The notes: generated from the sequence alone by a model not told the origin. A DNA stretch of 64,000 nt from an uncultured Eubacteriales bacterium (GCA_900314745.1 OMWK01000008.1:174611-238610); one strand, 5' to 3'; shown: positions 53,560 through 62,148, counted from the stretch's first letter. Translations and numbers: made by a program.

Positions 53560-54770
53560 AGGTCTGCTTCGTAGTACAAAGATACGGCCTCGAGGTCAAC
53601 GGAGGAGCCGAAGCATACACCCGTGAGGTGGCTGAGCACCTCGCACAAATGCCGGGCTATGAGGTCTCGTGCCTTACGACCTGCGCGGTCAATTACCAGA
53701 CATGGAAGAACGAGTACGAACCCGGTGTAACAATGTTAAACGGCGTAAAAGTCGAGCGTTTGAGCAATTCGGCAGAGCGCGACGTAAATTCATTCAATAA
53801 ACTCTCCGAGAAGGTCCTGGGCGCCGCAGCGGCAAGACAGCCCCTCCCGAAGGACAAGGAAGAAGACTGGATGACGAAGCAGGGACCCTGCTGTCCTGAT
53901 CTTCCGAAGAGGCTTCAGGAGATCCGAGACGACTACGATGTCTTCGTCTTCGTATGCTACCTTTATTACACGACATACTTCGGTCTGCCGATAGTTAAGG
54001 ACAAGGCAATATTCATCCCGACCGCACATGAGGAGACTCCGATACACCTCGGGATCTTCGAGAACATGTTCACGCTTCCGAAGGCCTTCTACTATAACAC
54101 CGTAGAGGAGAAGGAACTTACGAACAAGCTGTTCCCGACATCCCTTACCAAGCCCGATAACGGGGGTAAGGGCGGAGTCGGCGTTGAGCTCCCCGAGGGA
54201 ATAGACGCAGAGAACTTCAGACAGAAGTACGGACTAGACAACTTCATGCTCTATGTGGGCCGAATCGATGAGAACAAGTGCTGCCCGGAGCTCTTCAAAT
54301 ACTTCGCTGAATATAAGAATAGACATCCGAACTCCAACCTGAAGCTCGTCCTGATGGGTAAGCCCGTATGCGAGATCCCGAAGAGGGACGACATAATCTC
54401 CCTGGGCTTCGTCAGCGAAGAAGACAAATTCTCAGGTTTGGCAGCATGTAAGTTCCTCGTGCTCCCTTCGAAGTTCGAGAGCCTCTCAATCGTAGTTCTC
54501 GAGGCCATGAAGATGAATAAGCCCGTTCTCGTATCTGCAGACTGTCCGGTCCTTAAGGGCCATGCCACAAGATCCAATGCGGGACTTTACTATTCAGGCT
54601 TCCTCGAGTTCGAGGGCTGTGTGGAGTACCTTATAAACAACCCGGAAACAGCAAAAACAATGGGAATAAACGGCGTCTCCTATGTTGACACTGACTACTC
54701 ATGGTCCGCGATCTGCGACGGCTGGGACAAGCTTATAACGCAGGTAGCGGGGACAGAGTTTACAGAATAA
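53556..54770 (+). CDS. GT4 glycosyltransferase
   Basis: 404 residues, GT-B fold. RYGLEVNGGAEAYTREVAEHL is the N-terminal glycine-rich loop. MLYVGRIDENKCCPELF and LPSKFESLSIVVLEAMK form the donor-binding domain. Last gene of the collinear block before a small gap. A weak A/T hairpin (AAATATT ... GAATATTTTTG, 54777-54796) may terminate it. Confidence 0.9.
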   Translation: MKVCFVVQRYGLEVNGGAEAYTREVAEHLAQMPGYEVSCLTTCAVNYQTWKNEYEPGVTMLNGVKVERLSNSAERDVNSFNKLSEKVLGAAAARQPLPKDKEEDWMTKQGPCCPDLPKRLQEIRDDYDVFVFVCYLYYTTYFGLPIVKDKAIFIPTAHEETPIHLGIFENMFTLPKAFYYNTVEEKELTNKLFPTSLTKPDNGGKGGVGVELPEGIDAENFRQKYGLDNFMLYVGRIDENKCCPELFKYFAEYKNRHPNSNLKLVLMGKPVCEIPKRDDIISLGFVSEEDKFSGLAACKFLVLPSKFESLSIVVLEAMKMNKPVLVSADCPVLKGHATRSNAGLYYSGFLEFEGCVEYLINNPETAKTMGINGVSYVDTDYSWSAICDGWDKLITQVAGTEFTE

Positions 54771-54819
54771 TAACCAAATATTCCGAATATTTTTGTTTGT
54801 ATATATAGTACTCACATCG

Positions 54820-54825
54820 TATAAT
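54820..54825 (+). promoter_or_regulatory. -10 box before the CapD-like gene
   Basis: TATAAT at 54820-54825, 33 bases before the GTG start, within the only gap (87 bases) in the polysaccharide cluster. Confidence 0.45.
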
Positions 54826-54857
54826 ACCTACGATATTTCAAGTTTGGGGCATATATT

Positions 54858-56780
54858 GTGAGTAAAAGGAAAACTTCGTCACTGGCGCAGAGTTGGGCCA
54901 TTAGGGCTGCCATCGTAGCTCTTCTCGATATAATCATCATCGCCGTGGCATTCATGGCGGCATTTCTTCTTAGATTCGATTTCCAGTTCTCTGTAATACT
55001 TCACAGTTATGTCCATGCATACCAGCTGGTTGTCCCCGTTGTCTCAATATTCGCACTCGTCGTATTCTGGTGCTTCAAGCTTTACCACAGTATCTGGACC
55101 TATGCATCGATCGATGAGCTCATCCGCATGATGCTTGCATGGGGAGTCTTGGGACTTATAGGTCTTACATTCGTAATTGTTGATTCCAGCATTAACGGAG
55201 CAAGAACCGTACCTATCTCCGTCTGGATAATGGGTATGTTCTTCGCAGCCATCGGAACTACCGCCAACAGATTCATTTACCGCTTGATAAGACACATAAC
55301 AAGTTCAGGTTCGTCTTCCGGCAAGGCTAAGCGCAACGTCATGGTAATCGGTGCGGGTGCCTGCGGCAAGGACGTAATACACGAGTACAAGATGAGCGAG
55401 AACCTGACATCCAAGGTCTGCTGCATAATCGACGATAACCCTGAGAAGAAGGGCAGAATGCTCGAAGGTGTCGAGATCGTCGGCAACCGTAACGATATCC
55501 CGAAGATGGTCGGCAAGTACGACATCGACGATATCGTATTCGCGATTCCTGCTGCGACGGGACTTGAGCGTAAGGATATCCTCAACATATGCTCCAACAC
55601 AGGCTGTAAGGTGCGCGTTATCCCCGGTATCTACCAGCTTGTAGACGGTACGGTATCATTGAAGAAAACCCGTGACGTACAGATCGAAGACCTTCTCGGG
55701 CGAGACACAGTTAAGACCAATATGGAAGGCATCAGAAACTACATTAACGGTAAGGTCGTAATGGTAACGGGCGGAGGCGGATCCATAGGCTCCGAGCTTT
55801 GCCGCCAGATAGCGAAGGCAGACCCGAAGCTTCTCATAATCTTCGATATCTACGAGAATAACGCATTCTGGATAGATCGCGAGCTAAGAGCGAAGTACGG
55901 CGAGAAGCTTAACATGATCGCACTCATCGGCTCCGTCCGTAACACGAACCGCGTCAACTCGGTAATGGAGACATACCACCCCGACATCATCTTCCATGCG
56001 GCTGCACATAAGCACGTTCCGCTCATGGAGGACTCTCCTAACGAGGCCATCAAGAACAATGTCGGCGGCACATATAAGATGGCAGAGGCAGCATTAAGGT
56101 GGGGAGTACAGAGGTTCGTTCTCATCTCCACTGACAAGGCAGTCAACCCGACCAACATCATGGGTGCATCCAAGCGTATCTGTGAGATGGTAGTCCAGAT
56201 GATGGACAGACGCGCGCAGAAGCAGTTCGACGCGGGAGAAGTCAAGGTAAGGACCAACTTCTCAGCAGTTCGATTCGGCAATGTAATCGGCTCGAATGGC
56301 TCCGTTCTTAAGATATTCGAGAAGCAGATAGCAATGGGAGGTCCCGTCACAGTTACGGATAAGAACATTATCCGCTACTTCATGACCATCCCTGAGGCTG
56401 TGGCACTCGTAATGGAGTCCGGCGTATATGCGAGGGGCGGCGAGATCTTCGTACTCGATATGGGCGACCCGGTCAAGATCGACGACGTCGCGAGGAAGAT
56501 GATCAAGCTCTCAGGTTACGTGCCTGACGTAGACATCAAGGTAGAGTATACGGGTCTTCGCCCGGGCGAGAAGATGTACGAGGAGCGCCTCATGGACGAG
56601 GAAGGCTTAAGGCAGACCGAGGAGAACCCTGAGATCTCCATAGCCGAGCCTATCAAGATGGACGACGAGTGGGTCGCAGAGAAGCTTGTTAAGCTCGATG
56701 AAGCTGCGAAGGAAGAAGTCAGCAACATAAGAGAACTCGTAGCCGAGATAGTGCCTACATATAAGCCGAATAAGAAGTAA
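54858..56780 (+). CDS. CapD/FlaA1-type nucleotide-sugar 4,6-dehydratase
   Basis: 640 residues. Four membrane helices in the first 140 residues are followed by a CoA-binding-like Rossmann domain (VIGAGACGKDVIHEYK) and the SDR dehydratase domain (MVTGGGGSIGSELCRQ, KHVPLMEDSPNEAIKNN, STDKAVNPTNIMGASK). The usual catalytic Tyr is replaced by Met in MGASK, as in membrane CapD/PglF-like proteins. It makes UDP-4-keto-6-deoxy-GlcNAc-type intermediates for an initiating sugar. Start is GTG 54858. Last gene of the envelope region. Confidence 0.92.
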   Translation: MSKRKTSSLAQSWAIRAAIVALLDIIIIAVAFMAAFLLRFDFQFSVILHSYVHAYQLVVPVVSIFALVVFWCFKLYHSIWTYASIDELIRMMLAWGVLGLIGLTFVIVDSSINGARTVPISVWIMGMFFAAIGTTANRFIYRLIRHITSSGSSSGKAKRNVMVIGAGACGKDVIHEYKMSENLTSKVCCIIDDNPEKKGRMLEGVEIVGNRNDIPKMVGKYDIDDIVFAIPAATGLERKDILNICSNTGCKVRVIPGIYQLVDGTVSLKKTRDVQIEDLLGRDTVKTNMEGIRNYINGKVVMVTGGGGSIGSELCRQIAKADPKLLIIFDIYENNAFWIDRELRAKYGEKLNMIALIGSVRNTNRVNSVMETYHPDIIFHAAAHKHVPLMEDSPNEAIKNNVGGTYKMAEAALRWGVQRFVLISTDKAVNPTNIMGASKRICEMVVQMMDRRAQKQFDAGEVKVRTNFSAVRFGNVIGSNGSVLKIFEKQIAMGGPVTVTDKNIIRYFMTIPEAVALVMESGVYARGGEIFVLDMGDPVKIDDVARKMIKLSGYVPDVDIKVEYTGLRPGEKMYEERLMDEEGLRQTEENPEISIAEPIKMDDEWVAEKLVKLDEAAKEEVSNIRELVAEIVPTYKPNKK

Positions 56781-56804
56781 TTCATTATCGAATAGTACAA
56801 AAAT

Positions 56805-56842
56805 AACCACAGAAGCGGAGCGTGAGCTCCGCTTCTGTGGTT
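56805..56842. repeat. Long perfect hairpin, AAGCGGAGC family copy 1
   Basis: AACCACAGAAGCGGAGC and its exact complement enclose GTGA. No T run follows on this strand, but on the minus strand it is followed by ATTTTTGT, so it could terminate minus-strand transcripts too. The core AAGCGGAGC ... GCTCCGCTT recurs at 59411 and 63393. Confidence 0.8.
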
Positions 56843-56925
56843 AAGATGTATTGAAAGTATATACTTGTGAATGTATAATGTATGCAGAATAAATACAAAT
56901 ATATGTATAAACGGGGGTGACTGCT

Positions 56926-57222
56926 ATGGCTGAACAGATATTGGTTCAATTCAGAGTGGATAAAGATCTTAAGCAGGAAGTTGCCGAGATATATGATGAG
57001 CTTGGTATGGATCTTCCTACTGCACTGAGGATGTTTATGAAGAAGAGTAAGCAGGCTCGAGGGCTTCCTTTTGAAGCGGTGTTACCTGAAAGCAAGTGTT
57101 GCAGGACGGACTTCAGAGCGGCTTTTGACGAACTGCGTTCTGAAGCAATGGATCTGGACGAAGTGAATCTAGATGAGATCAATGCGGAAATAGTTGCCTC
57201 CAGAGCGGAGCGTAAGAAGTGA
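56926..57222 (+). CDS. RelB/DinJ-family antitoxin
   Basis: 98 residues. The ribbon-helix-helix N-terminus (QILVQFRVDKDLKQEVAEIYDELGMDLPTALRMFM) is characteristic of RelB/DinJ. The C-terminal half is a toxin-binding helix. ATG 56926 is preceded by GGGGTGA; an in-frame GTG three codons earlier is less likely. One base separates its stop from the PIN toxin gene. DinJ partners are usually RelE/YafQ, so a PIN partner is unusual. Confidence 0.88.
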   Translation: MAEQILVQFRVDKDLKQEVAEIYDELGMDLPTALRMFMKKSKQARGLPFEAVLPESKCCRTDFRAAFDELRSEAMDLDEVNLDEINAEIVASRAERKK

Positions 57223-57223
57223 C

Positions 57224-57646
57224 ATGATCTATGCTGTAATTGATACTAATGTATTGGTATCATCACTGCTTACTAAGAATGAAGATGCTGCAACCGTTCG
57301 CGTGATGCATGCTGTTACTGATGGAATCATTACTCCCTTGTATCATATGGCGATGTTGTTGGAATATGCGGAGGTGTTGAGTCGCCCCAAATTCGGATTC
57401 AGCGAAACTCGAATCAATGCCGTAATGAAGATGATGATCAAGTATGGAGTACAGGTTTTTCCTAAGCCGACGGGCGAGATTCTGGTTGATATGGATGATC
57501 TTATATTCTATGAGGTGGCAATGGAAAAGAGAGATGATGGTTCATATCTTGTTACGGGTAATAAGAAACATTATCCAGTAAGAGATTTTATTGTAACCCC
57601 CTCACAGATGTTGGAGATAATCGATAACTACAGCGGTGGTAATTAG
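57224..57646 (+). CDS. PIN-domain ribonuclease toxin
   Basis: 140 residues. YAVIDTNVLVSSLL gives the first PIN aspartate. LLEYAEVLSRPKF supplies the conserved Glu, VDMDDLIFYEVAM the Asp pair, and GNKKHYP the last motif (COG1569 type). It should cleave RNA with Mg/Mn. ATG 57224 follows the antitoxin stop by one base; an in-frame TTG ten codons earlier lies inside the antitoxin gene. Transcript probably ends at the hairpin at 57701. Confidence 0.85.
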   Translation: MIYAVIDTNVLVSSLLTKNEDAATVRVMHAVTDGIITPLYHMAMLLEYAEVLSRPKFGFSETRINAVMKMMIKYGVQVFPKPTGEILVDMDDLIFYEVAMEKRDDGSYLVTGNKKHYPVRDFIVTPSQMLEIIDNYSGGN

Positions 57647-57700
57647 TATACCTTCGTAAATATGGGCATCATCAGTATAGTTGACGTGAATACAAACTAA

Positions 57701-57744
57701 CAGGGGCGCCGCTGGCTCCCCTGTAATGCTCTTTATGATACAAT
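57701..57744 (+). promoter_or_regulatory. Hairpin and -10 upstream of loaP
   Basis: CAGGGG-C-GCC and GGC-T-CCCCTG form a hairpin with one mismatch (57701-57723). TACAAT follows at 57739-57744. The same arrangement, GC-rich hairpin then TATAAT-CCAT, precedes the loaP remnant at 62149. Confidence 0.45.
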
Positions 57745-57789
57745 CCATTAAGAAAACAATACTCAGCAAAGGAATCTGTCTAACTAATC

Positions 57790-58296
57790 ATGTGGTGCGT
57801 CATCCAGGTCTTAACCGGTAAGGAAGAGAAGATACGTCACGCATGCGAGAAATACATAGACAGTGACATCCTGGATGAGACCTTCATACCGTTCAGGAAA
57901 TGCAGAAGGAAGCGTAACGGAGTCTGGAAAGACGAGAAGACCGTACTCTTCCCGGGATACGTATTCCTGATAACAGAACACCCCAACGAGCTTTATGACC
58001 AGCTTCGAAGAGTTGAAGGCATGACCAAGCTCCTACGGGCCGATCGCACTATACTGGAACTTACCAGAAACGAGGAAGAGCTCCTCATTAACCTCGGAGG
58101 CGAGAACCACATCGTGGAGATGTCCTACGGCTATATAGAAGGCCAGAAAGTCACCATAACCCAAGGTCCCCTTAAGGGATTCGAGGGCGAGATCCGTAAG
58201 ATAGACCGCCACAAGAGATCCTGCATCGTAGAAATTGATATGTTCGGCCAGAGAACCAGAATGACCGTGGGACTTGAGATAGTGGAGAAGAGGTGA
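57790..58296 (+). CDS. loaP: LoaP-type transcription antiterminator (NusG paralogue)
   Basis: 168 residues with the NGN fold (WCVIQVLTGKEEKI, VLFPGYVFLITEHP) and a C-terminal KOW domain (GQKVTITQGPLKGFEGEI). The W-C-V-x-V start and FPGYVF are shared by specialised NusG proteins such as LoaP, which enable polymerase to read through terminators in polysaccharide and natural-product operons. The acyltransferase gene starts 4 bases after its stop. It lies after, not before, the big polysaccharide cluster. The RBS is not obvious. Confidence 0.88.
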   Translation: MWCVIQVLTGKEEKIRHACEKYIDSDILDETFIPFRKCRRKRNGVWKDEKTVLFPGYVFLITEHPNELYDQLRRVEGMTKLLRADRTILELTRNEEELLINLGGENHIVEMSYGYIEGQKVTITQGPLKGFEGEIRKIDRHKRSCIVEIDMFGQRTRMTVGLEIVEKR

Positions 58297-58300
58297 TCAT

Positions 58301-59308
58301 ATGACCTGTGGGCGCAATACTGTACTGGATATCACTAAAGCGATTGGCATAATCCTAATGGTTATGGGGCATCTGCACTTCAGTGAGGATGTCTTTGGCA
58401 AGTACATTTATGCGTTTCACATGCCGCTGTTCTTTATTGTGTCTGGTATGTTATTTAATCAGGCTAAGACTCTTAGGGACACGTTAGTATCGAGATCAAG
58501 GTCACTGCTTATTCCGTACGTTATCTTTGGAAGCTTCTACAGCGCTATATTCATATTGAAGTCGATGCTGGCGGGGAAGGCGGATGCGGTAGCGTCAACG
58601 CTGAAGGTGTTTTTCTTGTACCCCGTGGATAAAGTGCCGTACGAGAGCGCGCTGTGGTTTCTGCCCGCGATGTTTATAACGAGCGTCGCCTACGCTGGGC
58701 TGAGGAAGGTCATGGATATTAAGTGGGCGACGGTGGTGACGGTCGCTTCCGGCGCGATCGGGTTTATCTACCCGCATCTTACTGACGTGAGGCTGCCGTG
58801 GGGAATCGATACCGCATTGGTCGCGCTGCTGTTCTTCCACACGGGGTGCCTTATGAAGCACTGTAATTTGGTTGAGCGGATCAAGGCGCTGAGGCGGAAG
58901 AGTACCTGGCTGTTACTGGTGCTGACGGCAGCGGTGTTCGCGCTAAACATCTTCCTGGTCTTTATGAATGACAAGGTGAACCTGCGAAAAGTCGAGTACG
59001 GCAACCCACTGCTTGCTTATGTTAACGCGGTCGCGGGGACGGTTATTTGTATTCTTATCGCGATTTTGATCGATAGCTTCGCGCACGAGACCGGGTTCAA
59101 GGCCCTGCTGTGCCGGATTAGCGAAGTCTCCATCGTGTTTATTTGTATCAACCATAACGTGATACACTTGTTCCAATTCCTGTTATCTTTTATAGGCTCC
59201 GGTGTCTTCGGCATAATTCTCATCACGCTGCTGAGCATCAGCCTGATACTTCTTGTAGGTCACCTAATCGACAGGACGCCGATTAGGGTTGTGATCGGGA
59301 GGAAGTAA
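58301..59308 (+). CDS. Acyltransferase family 3 membrane protein
   Basis: 335 residues, about ten membrane helices. The start RNTVLDITKAIGIILMVMGHL with the catalytic-type His, and FHMPLFFIVSGMLF, are signatures of the acyltransferase 3 family, which O-acetylates or succinylates surface glycans. Operon with loaP by position. The middle of the gene (58560-59100) has noticeably GC-richer codons than its ends. Acceptor unknown. Confidence 0.9.
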   Translation: MTCGRNTVLDITKAIGIILMVMGHLHFSEDVFGKYIYAFHMPLFFIVSGMLFNQAKTLRDTLVSRSRSLLIPYVIFGSFYSAIFILKSMLAGKADAVASTLKVFFLYPVDKVPYESALWFLPAMFITSVAYAGLRKVMDIKWATVVTVASGAIGFIYPHLTDVRLPWGIDTALVALLFFHTGCLMKHCNLVERIKALRRKSTWLLLVLTAAVFALNIFLVFMNDKVNLRKVEYGNPLLAYVNAVAGTVICILIAILIDSFAHETGFKALLCRISEVSIVFICINHNVIHLFQFLLSFIGSGVFGIILITLLSISLILLVGHLIDRTPIRVVIGRK

Positions 59309-59408
59309 CGGGGCAGGGAGGACTAAAGAGTTGCTAAAATATGGTTTAGTAAACTGTGTTTTAGTAAAAGAACGATTGGTGTTCAGGTGAATGATAAGAA
59401 TCCCCCAC

Positions 59409-59433
59409 AAAAGCGGAGCGTGAGATCCGCTTG
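59409..59433. repeat. AAGCGGAGC hairpin family copy 2
   Basis: AAGCGGA and TCCGCTT enclose GCGTGAGA; one arm base differs from copy 1. Part of the 193-base spacer that also holds two TTTAGTAAA repeats (59348 region) and a TATAAT at 59473-59478. Confidence 0.6.
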
Positions 59434-59501
59434 TCTTGTTGAAGATTGCTGATGCTAATAATTATCGCATGTTATAATAAGGTCAGTTATGAGGTCTTAC
59501 T

Positions 59502-59717
59502 ATGAACGATAAGGATAAAGATTATTACATTAGTTTGATTGATGAACTTAGGAAACTCCCCACGGAGACGGAGTGGGTTGAGTTTAAAACTAATAATGAT
59601 GAACCTCATGTCATAGGTGAGTATATTTCATGTTTGACTAATTCTGCGGCATTACACGAGAAAGAAATGGCATATACCACAGAAATGTACATGTATTCTA
59701 TCCTAAAGAGGAAGTAA
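59502..59717 (+). pseudogene. Truncated AlbA_2/Schlafen-like protein
   Basis: The first 53 residues (LIDELRKLPTETEWVEFK, EYISCLTNSAALH) are the start of a divergent AlbA_2-type DNA-binding/ATPase protein normally 300-500 residues long. After HEKEMAY the sequence jumps to TTEMYMYSILKRK and stops. A deletion has fused the head to unrelated or distal sequence. Protein-like text in other frames follows to about 59830. Confidence 0.6.
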
Positions 59718-59850
59718 CTGTTACAATTAGTCTATATTCGGTATTCCAAAGGGAATAACAAGGCATGTTGAAAACAGCGGAGATTAGTCGGTTTTTTGAA
59801 GTTGGTGGAGCTGGCGTGTGATTGTCTTATAGAACATAGGAGAATAATCT

Positions 59851-60639
59851 ATGTACGTTGCTTATAAATATTCCCCATCTAATTATTACTATAACCAGTA
59901 TTTTAATAAATATTTGTCTGACGGACAGAGTATTTATGACGATCATCAAAAGCATGTTAGAGAGTGTCTTTCTGACTATATTTCTACTGATGGCGTAATT
60001 AATGGTTCTGAGTTGCGCGAGAATTGGTTTTCTATAGAGACTACTGATATTTTTATTTCACATTCTCATAAGGATATTAACAAAGTTAAAGCTTTTGCCG
60101 GATGGCTTTATAATAAATTTAGACTAACATCATTTGTCGATTCGTGTGCTTGGGGATATTGTGATGACTTGTTAAACATAATCGATAAGAAATACTGCTA
60201 TAAAAAGGAAAAAGGAACATATAATTACAATTTAAGAAACTATACAACCGCTCATGTCCACATGATGTTAGCTACCGCCATTGTAGAAACCATGAATCGT
60301 TCTGAATGTGTAATATTCTTTAATACTCCCAATTCAATTGTAATGAGCGATCAATTGTCATTTATAAATAGTAAAGATTACGAAAAGACCACATCACCAT
60401 GGATTTTTTATGAACTTACTATGATCTCGAAAATGAATCGTGTTAAGCCCATTAGAAAAACATCCGTACTGTCACATACTGATTATAAAAAACGAGATAA
60501 TCTTAATATCCAATATGACGTATCTGATATTATAGAAACTATACCAATAATAGATGATAATAGACTAATAAGATGGAGTGATCACCATAATAAGTGTTGC
60601 CATCCATTAGATGAATTGTATAGTATTATGGGTTCATGA
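59851..60639 (+). CDS. TIR-domain protein, orphan effector-like
   Basis: 262 residues, AT-rich codons. After a Tyr-rich N-terminal 60 residues the TIR fold starts with DIFISHSHKDINKVKAF. The alphaC WxxxE motif is W184-I-F-Y-E188 in SPWIFYEL. These features fit NAD-processing TIR proteins of antiphage systems. There is no detectable second domain. It converges on the ThsB-like TIR gene through the hairpin at 60647. An RBS (AGGAG) lies at 59840. Confidence 0.75.
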   Translation: MYVAYKYSPSNYYYNQYFNKYLSDGQSIYDDHQKHVRECLSDYISTDGVINGSELRENWFSIETTDIFISHSHKDINKVKAFAGWLYNKFRLTSFVDSCAWGYCDDLLNIIDKKYCYKKEKGTYNYNLRNYTTAHVHMMLATAIVETMNRSECVIFFNTPNSIVMSDQLSFINSKDYEKTTSPWIFYELTMISKMNRVKPIRKTSVLSHTDYKKRDNLNIQYDVSDIIETIPIIDDNRLIRWSDHHNKCCHPLDELYSIMGS

Positions 60640-60646
60640 TGTTAAT

Positions 60647-60686
60647 AAGTAATCCCCTGAAGTAGGCAAACTTCAGGGGATTACTT
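60647..60686. terminator. Bidirectional terminator between convergent TIR genes
   Basis: Perfect 17-base arms, AAGTAATCCCCTGAAGT and complement, around AGGCAA. AT-rich ends give short T/A runs on both strands. It fits a shared terminator for the genes ending at 60639 and 60751. Confidence 0.75.
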
Positions 60687-60750
60687 CATGTCAGCTTCGC
60701 TGTTATGTTTATGAAATCATCTTTGTGAGAGACAATTGCATTCAACACAA

Positions 60751-61248
60751 TTATAGAGGGGCTTTATTATTGATCGCATCTTCAATTAAGTCTTCAATAT
60801 TGTCGCTAATGTCTCTATAAACATTCTTGCTTAGTGTGAAGACGGAATCAAAACACTCAACATATTTAGATAATCTTTCTCCACTGTTAGTGAACACTGA
60901 ATGAAATGGATTAGCACCTTTGTCAGTTTGTTCTCCATTCTGATCTTCCAAGTTGTGAATATATATTCCGACAATACCTTTATTAAGCTCATATGCCTTC
61001 TCTATCTCGTACTTAATCCATTTTCTTGTTGAAGTTGTTTTGCCAATTAAAACTACAACACAAGAGCGCTTTGCCATTTGTTCATCAATCCACGCTTTGA
61101 TTTTAGTATCACTTTTTTCTTTAACTTCTTCCCAGTCACTGTCTGAAAAAGTAGAGTCTTCGCTTACTTTTCTCAAATTGCGTACTTGCGAAGCTCTCCA
61201 ACAATCCTTGTTGTACTCGAAACTAAAAAAGACTTGACGTTTAGGCAT
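60751..61248 (-). CDS. DUF1863/ThsB-like TIR protein
   Basis: 165 residues of the MTH538/DUF1863 TIR-like family: VFFSFEYNKDCWRASQVRN, KIKAWIDEQM, SCVVVLIGKTT and the W77-I-K-Y-E81 helix. This family includes ThsB of Thoeris, which makes a cyclic ADP-ribose-type signal after phage infection. There is no thsA here. The partner is the two-helix membrane protein 14 bases upstream, a plausible effector. Its gene is AT-rich like its neighbours. Confidence 0.82.
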   Translation of the reverse strand: MPKRQVFFSFEYNKDCWRASQVRNLRKVSEDSTFSDSDWEEVKEKSDTKIKAWIDEQMAKRSCVVVLIGKTTSTRKWIKYEIEKAYELNKGIVGIYIHNLEDQNGEQTDKGANPFHSVFTNSGERLSKYVECFDSVFTLSKNVYRDISDNIEDLIEDAINNKAPL

Positions 61249-61262
61249 GTATTATCTCCATA

Positions 61263-61682
61263 CTATATAATTTCACAAAACTTAAGTATAAAAACAACTA
61301 CTAACATAAGTATCATCATAGGATAGAATAAATATATACTAGGAGACTTTATACAATCTCTAATTCTTGCTTTTGCCTGTTTGAGTTCTTGGGGATTATT
61401 AGTTAATCTCATTGAGAAATCAATCTTATGCTTATCCTCGCGAACTTGGTCAAACAAATAACGAAACTGTCTCTCCAATCTTAAGTAATACAAATCCAAG
61501 ATTAGAAACGTGACTACCGGTAAAAATGATAAAGCTAGCACTGCAATGTTCATTGTTGAGTACGATATTAATGATAATCCAGATACAATAGTGGCAGTAA
61601 ATCCCTTGAAAATTGAAGATATGGTAGACATCCTTGAAATTGGTTCTTGAAGCAGTTGTAAGTATTCAGTTTTGCCATCCAT
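61263..61682 (-). CDS. Two-helix membrane protein paired with TIR gene
   Basis: 139 residues. A soluble head, two helices about 28-70 (TATIVSGLSLISY and AVLALSFLPVVTFL), a basic cytoplasmic loop of about 45 residues, and a last helix (FYPMMILMLVVVFILKF). ATG 61682 has GGAGG eight bases upstream; a TTG five codons earlier is less likely. Small membrane proteins of this kind often accompany TIR or cyclic-nucleotide signalling genes as pore-forming effectors; that role is inferred. Confidence 0.7.
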   Translation of the reverse strand: MDGKTEYLQLLQEPISRMSTISSIFKGFTATIVSGLSLISYSTMNIAVLALSFLPVVTFLILDLYYLRLERQFRYLFDQVREDKHKIDFSMRLTNNPQELKQAKARIRDCIKSPSIYLFYPMMILMLVVVFILKFCEII

Positions 61683-61836
61683 AGTAATAACCTCCAAGTT
61701 AATAGATAATTGTAGTTTATCATCTATCCAATAACTTTCCTGTTAACAGACAAAGAACAATTAGAATCAAATTGATTAAATCAGATTAGGAGATAGTTAG
61801 TTGAATTGTATCAATAATAGAAACATAGAATCTACA

Positions 61837-62130
61837 GCTGCAACCCCGCATGGTTTATGTAACGGATCAGACTTCACAGTAAAGCCTGCTTCGCACATCC
61901 TGTGGATGCTACGGGCTTGACAGCTTCGACCTGATCTGTGTTGGGTCACTAAGCGAGGTTGCAGCATCTTGCAGGACTGTAAGGAAGAGTGAGCCGGAAG
62001 CGCAGACTGTGACTAGGCCTGCGGGATTAGTAACACGAAGAACTACTACTTGGATTAGTAGCCGCTAAAGACGTTAGGTATAAAGAGCATAAGAACGGAC
62101 AAGGGCGCCGCAGGCGCCCTTGTCCGTTCA
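61837..62130 (+). ncRNA. Candidate structured RNA region
   Basis: GC-richer than its AT-rich surroundings, with no open frame, yet rich in long-range pairing. GCTGCAACC (61837-61845) pairs with GGTTGCAGC (61957-61965). Inside it CGGATCAG pairs with CTGATCTG, and inside that AAGCC with GGCTT plus a CATCC/GGATG tip. Further on TTGCAGG pairs with CCTGCGG, CTACTA with TAGTAG, CTAA with TTAG. The region ends in a 17-base perfect hairpin (GAACGGACAAGGGCGCC, 62094-62130). The nested order suggests a folded RNA of about 250-300 nt. Family and strand are not certain. Confidence 0.5.
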
Positions 62131-62148
62131 ATGTGATATAATCCATAC

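Noticed and set aside
60751..61682. Complete Thoeris system
   Set aside because: ThsB-like TIR is present, but no ThsA (SIR2/SLOG) gene is in the window; the neighbour is a small membrane protein.
61837..62130. Group II intron or retron RNA
   Set aside because: No domain V-like hairpin recognised and no reverse transcriptase nearby; kept only as an unassigned structured RNA candidate.
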